Source: an uncultured Pelagibacteraceae bacterium
Lineage (GTDB): Bacteria; Pseudomonadota; Alphaproteobacteria; Pelagibacterales; Pelagibacteraceae
Assembly: GCA_902596355.1 (NCBI GenBank)
Contig: CACJTS010000008.1
Span: 1-47,657, forward strand
DNA length: 47,657 nt
Direction of reading: 5' to 3'
Shown here: piece after piece, positions 44,644-47,657 of the stretch
How positions within the stretch are numbered: the stretch's first letter is position 1
Layout: every line of letters starts with the position of its first letter
The notes under the pieces: generated by a model
What the model was told of the DNA's origin: nothing
Database searches by the model: none
The model's input: the letters and a program-made list of their open reading frames with translations, nothing else
Made by a program: the position numbers and the translations under genes

Positions 44644-46947
44644 TTAATTTTTTATTTTATTTTTAATTTTGTTAATACTCATTAAAATTCTTTCAGGGGT
44701 TGCTGGTGCATTTAGTTCTGGTGCAAACTGATAATTTCCAATTGAAGCAACTGCATCTTTTATTGCATAAAAAACACTCATGGCTAGCATCAAAGGGGGT
44801 TCACCAGTTGTTTTTGCTTTATTAACAACTTTTTCTTTATTTAATCCTTCTTTAAAAATTTCTACATTAAATTTTTTTGGAATATCACTTACTGCAGGTA
44901 TTTTGTAAGTCGATGGAGAAAAAGTTGTAATCTGGCCATCTGATTTCCACTTCAATTCCTCTATTGTAAGCCAACCTTGTCCTTGTACAAAACCGCCCTC
45001 TATCTGGCCCAGTTCTAGTGCTGGATTTATTGGTTTCCCAGCATCATGTAAGATATCCACTCTTTCCAGTATGTTTTCACCTGTTAATGTATCTACAGTT
45101 ACTTCCGAAACAGCTGCTCCGTAACAAAAGTAATAAAAAGGTCTTCCTCTAAATTTTTTTTTATCAAAATTAATTTTTGGTGTTGAATAGAAACCTGATG
45201 ATGAAAGAGAAATTCTATTTAAATATGCCTCTTGAATTATGCTTTTAAATTCAAATTGTCTATTTCCAAATATTATATATTGATCTTTATAGACTGCCTC
45301 TTGATTATAGATCTTATATTTTTTCTTAATAAATTTTTCTAAATTTAATTTAATTTTTGCTACTGCATTTAATGCTGCAGCACCATTAAGATCAGTTGTT
45401 GAAGAAGCGGCACTAGCTGAAGTATTTGGAACCTTGGCTGTATTTGTTGATGAGATATGAACTAAATTATATGGTAATCCTAGAGAGTTTGCCACTAATT
45501 GAGCAATCTTTGTATGAGTTCCCTGGCCCATTTCAATACCCCCATGATTTAAATAAACACTACCGTCTGTATAAATGTGAACTAAAGCTCCAGCTTGATT
45601 TAAATGAATTGTTGTAAAAGAAATTCCAAATTTTAACGGTGTAATAGCTATACCCTTCTTTTTAAATCTATTTTTTTCATTAAATTTTCTTATATCAGAA
45701 TATCTTTTCTTATAATCAGATTTATTTTCTAGATTTTTAAATATTTCGTTAATAACGTTATCTTCAATTTTCATCCCATAATGAGTTACATTCCTTTTAT
45801 CTTTTTGATAAAAATTTTTCTTTCTGACTTCTATAGGATCTTTTTTTAAATACCTTGATATATTATCTATAATATTTTCTATAGCCATCATCCCTTGATT
45901 TCCACCGAAGCCTCTGAATGCAGTCGAAGTTGGAATATTTGTCTTGCATAGATTATTTATTACCTCAATATCTGGAATATAATATGCATTATCTATATGA
46001 AGCAAAGCTCTCTCATTTATTGCAGCTGATAAATCAGGTGACATTCCACAATTTGAGGATAAGTTTATTTTTAATCCTTCAATAATACCTTCATCATTAA
46101 AACCAACTTCATATTCAGATAAAAATTCGTGTCTTTTACCAGTCAATATTATATCATCATCTCTATCTAATCTTAGTTTGACTGGCTGCCCTGATTTTTT
46201 TGCCAACAATGCACAAATGCATGCTGTCATAAAATTTGTTTCCTTTCCTCCAAACCCACCTCCAATTCTTCTGACTTCAACATTTATTGAATTACTTTTT
46301 TGATTAAACATTTTTGCAATTAATTGTTGCGTTTCCGATGGATGTTGCGTTGAACTATAGACTAGAAAATTATCATCTTCTTTTGGAATAACAAAAGCTG
46401 CTTGACCCTCTAAATAAAAGTGCTCTTGACTTCCGGTTGTAAAATTTCCTTTTAAATTATTTTTTGAATTTTTTATTTTTTTAGAAGGGTTACCTTTTTT
46501 AACTTTTCTAGGTTTAAATAAAAATTGCTTCTTATTTAAAGCTTCTTTAATTGTAATAACAGGTTTTAAATCTTTATAAGTAACTTTAGCTTTTAATACT
46601 GCCTTTCTAGCAAGTTCTGTAGTTGTAGCAGCTACAGCGAATAATGGCTGACCAAAAAACTCTACTTTTTTTTCTGGAAAGATTGGATCACCTTCAAAAA
46701 CAGGACCTACGTCATTCCTACCAGGGATATCTGTTTGAGTAACTACCGATATAACTCCTTCACTTTTTTTTACTTCAGTTAGGTCTATATTTTTGATTAT
46801 TGCATGGGCTTTTTTACTTAAACCAATAGCGCCATAAATTGTATTTTTTGGCTCGTTAATATCATCGGTATACTCTGCATATCCACTGACATGCTTATAG
46901 GCACTATCATGTGGTCTTATTTCTTCAATATAGTTCTCTTTGCTCAT
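44644..46947 (-). CDS. xdhB: Xanthine dehydrogenase, molybdopterin-binding subunit XdhB
   Basis: 767 residues, close to the R. capsulatus XdhB length. GGGFGGKE (229-236), STAFRGFGGNQG, GGIEMGQGTHTK and the catalytic Glu716 in TTGEPPLML are all in place; DILHDAGKPINPALELGQIEGGFVQGQG is a further family block. It hydroxylates hypoxanthine/xanthine to urate with molybdenum cofactor. The ATG directly abuts the xdhA stop. A separate XdhC for cofactor insertion is not seen in the window. It may act on related purines or aldehydes, but guaD and puuD neighbours support xanthine. Confidence 0.94.
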   Translation of the reverse strand: MSKENYIEEIRPHDSAYKHVSGYAEYTDDINEPKNTIYGAIGLSKKAHAIIKNIDLTEVKKSEGVISVVTQTDIPGRNDVGPVFEGDPIFPEKKVEFFGQPLFAVAATTTELARKAVLKAKVTYKDLKPVITIKEALNKKQFLFKPRKVKKGNPSKKIKNSKNNLKGNFTTGSQEHFYLEGQAAFVIPKEDDNFLVYSSTQHPSETQQLIAKMFNQKSNSINVEVRRIGGGFGGKETNFMTACICALLAKKSGQPVKLRLDRDDDIILTGKRHEFLSEYEVGFNDEGIIEGLKINLSSNCGMSPDLSAAINERALLHIDNAYYIPDIEVINNLCKTNIPTSTAFRGFGGNQGMMAIENIIDNISRYLKKDPIEVRKKNFYQKDKRNVTHYGMKIEDNVINEIFKNLENKSDYKKRYSDIRKFNEKNRFKKKGIAITPLKFGISFTTIHLNQAGALVHIYTDGSVYLNHGGIEMGQGTHTKIAQLVANSLGLPYNLVHISSTNTAKVPNTSASAASSTTDLNGAAALNAVAKIKLNLEKFIKKKYKIYNQEAVYKDQYIIFGNRQFEFKSIIQEAYLNRISLSSSGFYSTPKINFDKKKFRGRPFYYFCYGAAVSEVTVDTLTGENILERVDILHDAGKPINPALELGQIEGGFVQGQGWLTIEELKWKSDGQITTFSPSTYKIPAVSDIPKKFNVEIFKEGLNKEKVVNKAKTTGEPPLMLAMSVFYAIKDAVASIGNYQFAPELNAPATPERILMSINKIKNKIKN

Positions 46948-47657
46948 TTAATTTACTCTTGATAACTTATTAGAATTTATTTCTACAAAACATTTCATCA
47001 ATAAATTTTTTGCTATCTCTAGTCTATATTCTTTACTAGCTCTCATGTCTCCAATAGGACTTAAATCTTTTTCTAAATATTTTTTTGCTTGATCAAAAGT
47101 ATTGATGCTAAGAGGCTTATTTTTAAGAATTTCCTCACATGCTTTAGCTCTTTTTGGTACAGCAGCCATACCTCCATATGCAATATAAACCTCTTTAATT
47201 TTATTATTATTAATCTCAAAATTAAAAGATCCACAAACAGATGAAATATCATCATCAAATCTTTTTGAGATCTTAAATGCCTTAAAAATATTTTTCTTAA
47301 ATAATGGTATTTTAATTGAGTGTATAAATTCATTGTTTTTTAGTTTAGTTTTTCTGTAATCAAGAAAAAAATTATTTAAAGGTAATACTTTTCTTTTATT
47401 AAAACTTTCAATTAAAACCTCTGCATTTAATGATAGTAGAATTGGTAATGAATCTCCTATTGGAGATGCGGTTGCAATATTGCCACCTATAGTTCCCACA
47501 TTCCGAATTTGAACAGAGCCATATCTCTTAAGAACCGAATAAAAATCTGGATAATGCTTTTTAATTTCTTTTTCAAATTTTATTAAAGGTGTAGCGGAAC
47601 CAACTTCTAAATAATTTTTACTTACTTTGATAAAATCTAATTCACTAATTTCTTTTA
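46948..47657 (-). CDS. xdhA: Xanthine dehydrogenase FAD-binding subunit XdhA (partial)
   Basis: The frame is open to the window edge, so the N-terminus is cut; an internal GTG at 47499 is not a start, because in-frame sequence upstream reads HYPDFYSVLKRYGSVQIRNV, a perfect lead-in to GTIGGNIATASPIGDS. That block is the FAD-binding signature of CO-dehydrogenase/xanthine-dehydrogenase flavoprotein subunits, and the C-terminal part (about the last 110 residues) matches CO_deh_flav_C. If the [2Fe-2S] domain is fused as in R. capsulatus XdhA, it lies beyond the edge. Upstream control cannot be seen. Confidence 0.92.
   Translation of the reverse strand, partial: KEISELDFIKVSKNYLEVGSATPLIKFEKEIKKHYPDFYSVLKRYGSVQIRNVGTIGGNIATASPIGDSLPILLSLNAEVLIESFNKRKVLPLNNFFLDYRKTKLKNNEFIHSIKIPLFKKNIFKAFKISKRFDDDISSVCGSFNFEINNNKIKEVYIAYGGMAAVPKRAKACEEILKNKPLSINTFDQAKKYLEKDLSPIGDMRASKEYRLEIAKNLLMKCFVEINSNKLSRVN

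Noticed and set aside
47497..47499. GTG as a start of a short XdhA
   Set aside because: The in-frame sequence upstream continues the conserved FAD-domain sequence without a stop to the window edge.

Overview
The window is chromosomal DNA of a very AT-rich, tightly packed alphaproteobacterium. The best guess is a SAR11 (Pelagibacterales)-type marine bacterium. The signs are strong AT bias, Lys/Asn/Ile-rich proteins, one- to four-base gene overlaps, almost no intergenic DNA, and alphaproteobacterial families (DUF2093, DUF3035/BamF, TIGR01459-type HAD next to ribF, Tim14-like membrane DnaJ). The taxonomic call is an inference from composition and gene content. I saw no tRNA, rRNA, CRISPR, insertion sequence or prophage, and no gene-free stretch longer than about 140 bases.

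Layout. 1-1.5 kb: the end of a pirin gene, a quinone oxidoreductase and a DUF2721 membrane protein. 1.6-7.2 kb: ubiA followed by a near-contiguous lipid A/LPS operon (msbA-like exporter, waaA, lpxK, lpxL-like acyltransferase). 7.2-9.2 kb: DUF2093, purD, rsmD. 9.2-15.6 kb (minus strand): six genes chained by 1-7 base overlaps, HAD hydrolase, ribF, ileS, lspA, bamF-like lipoprotein, pgi. 15.7-17.8 kb: groES-groEL with a sigma-32-like promoter and a strong terminator. 17.9-19.2 kb: two FkbM-type methyltransferases. 19.3-26.4 kb: a 38-residue basic protein, typA, a YczE-like membrane protein, a secreted DUF6134-like protein, and the tldD-pmbA-oxidoreductase operon. 26.5-29.6 kb: a DCC protein, a small membrane protein, a lysine-rich coiled-coil protein, and cfa. 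29.6-32.4 kb: a divergent set made of a DapA-like aldolase, an NAD-dependent epimerase-like protein and a GT9 glycosyltransferase. 32.4-35.5 kb: Tim14-like DnaJ, oligopeptidase B, and hsp20 with a sigma-32-like promoter and a ROSE-like RNA thermometer.

35.5-47.7 kb is a purine and nucleoside island. It holds an NCS2 xanthine/urate-type permease, a nucleoside/base deaminase in an operon with a BMP-type ABC importer (ATPase, two permeases, binding protein), and a convergent operon xdhA-xdhB-guaD-puuD-phosphoribosyltransferase. Together these would import purines, convert guanine to xanthine and then urate and on to 5-hydroxyisourate, or return bases to nucleotides through the phosphoribosyltransferase. 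The puuD product lacks the cytochrome c domain usual in that family.

The most notable non-coding find is the hsp20 leader. A CUUGCUU / AAGGAGG hairpin covers the ribosome binding site with the central G-G opposition typical of ROSE thermometers. It lies directly downstream of a promoter whose -35/-10 spacing matches that of groES.
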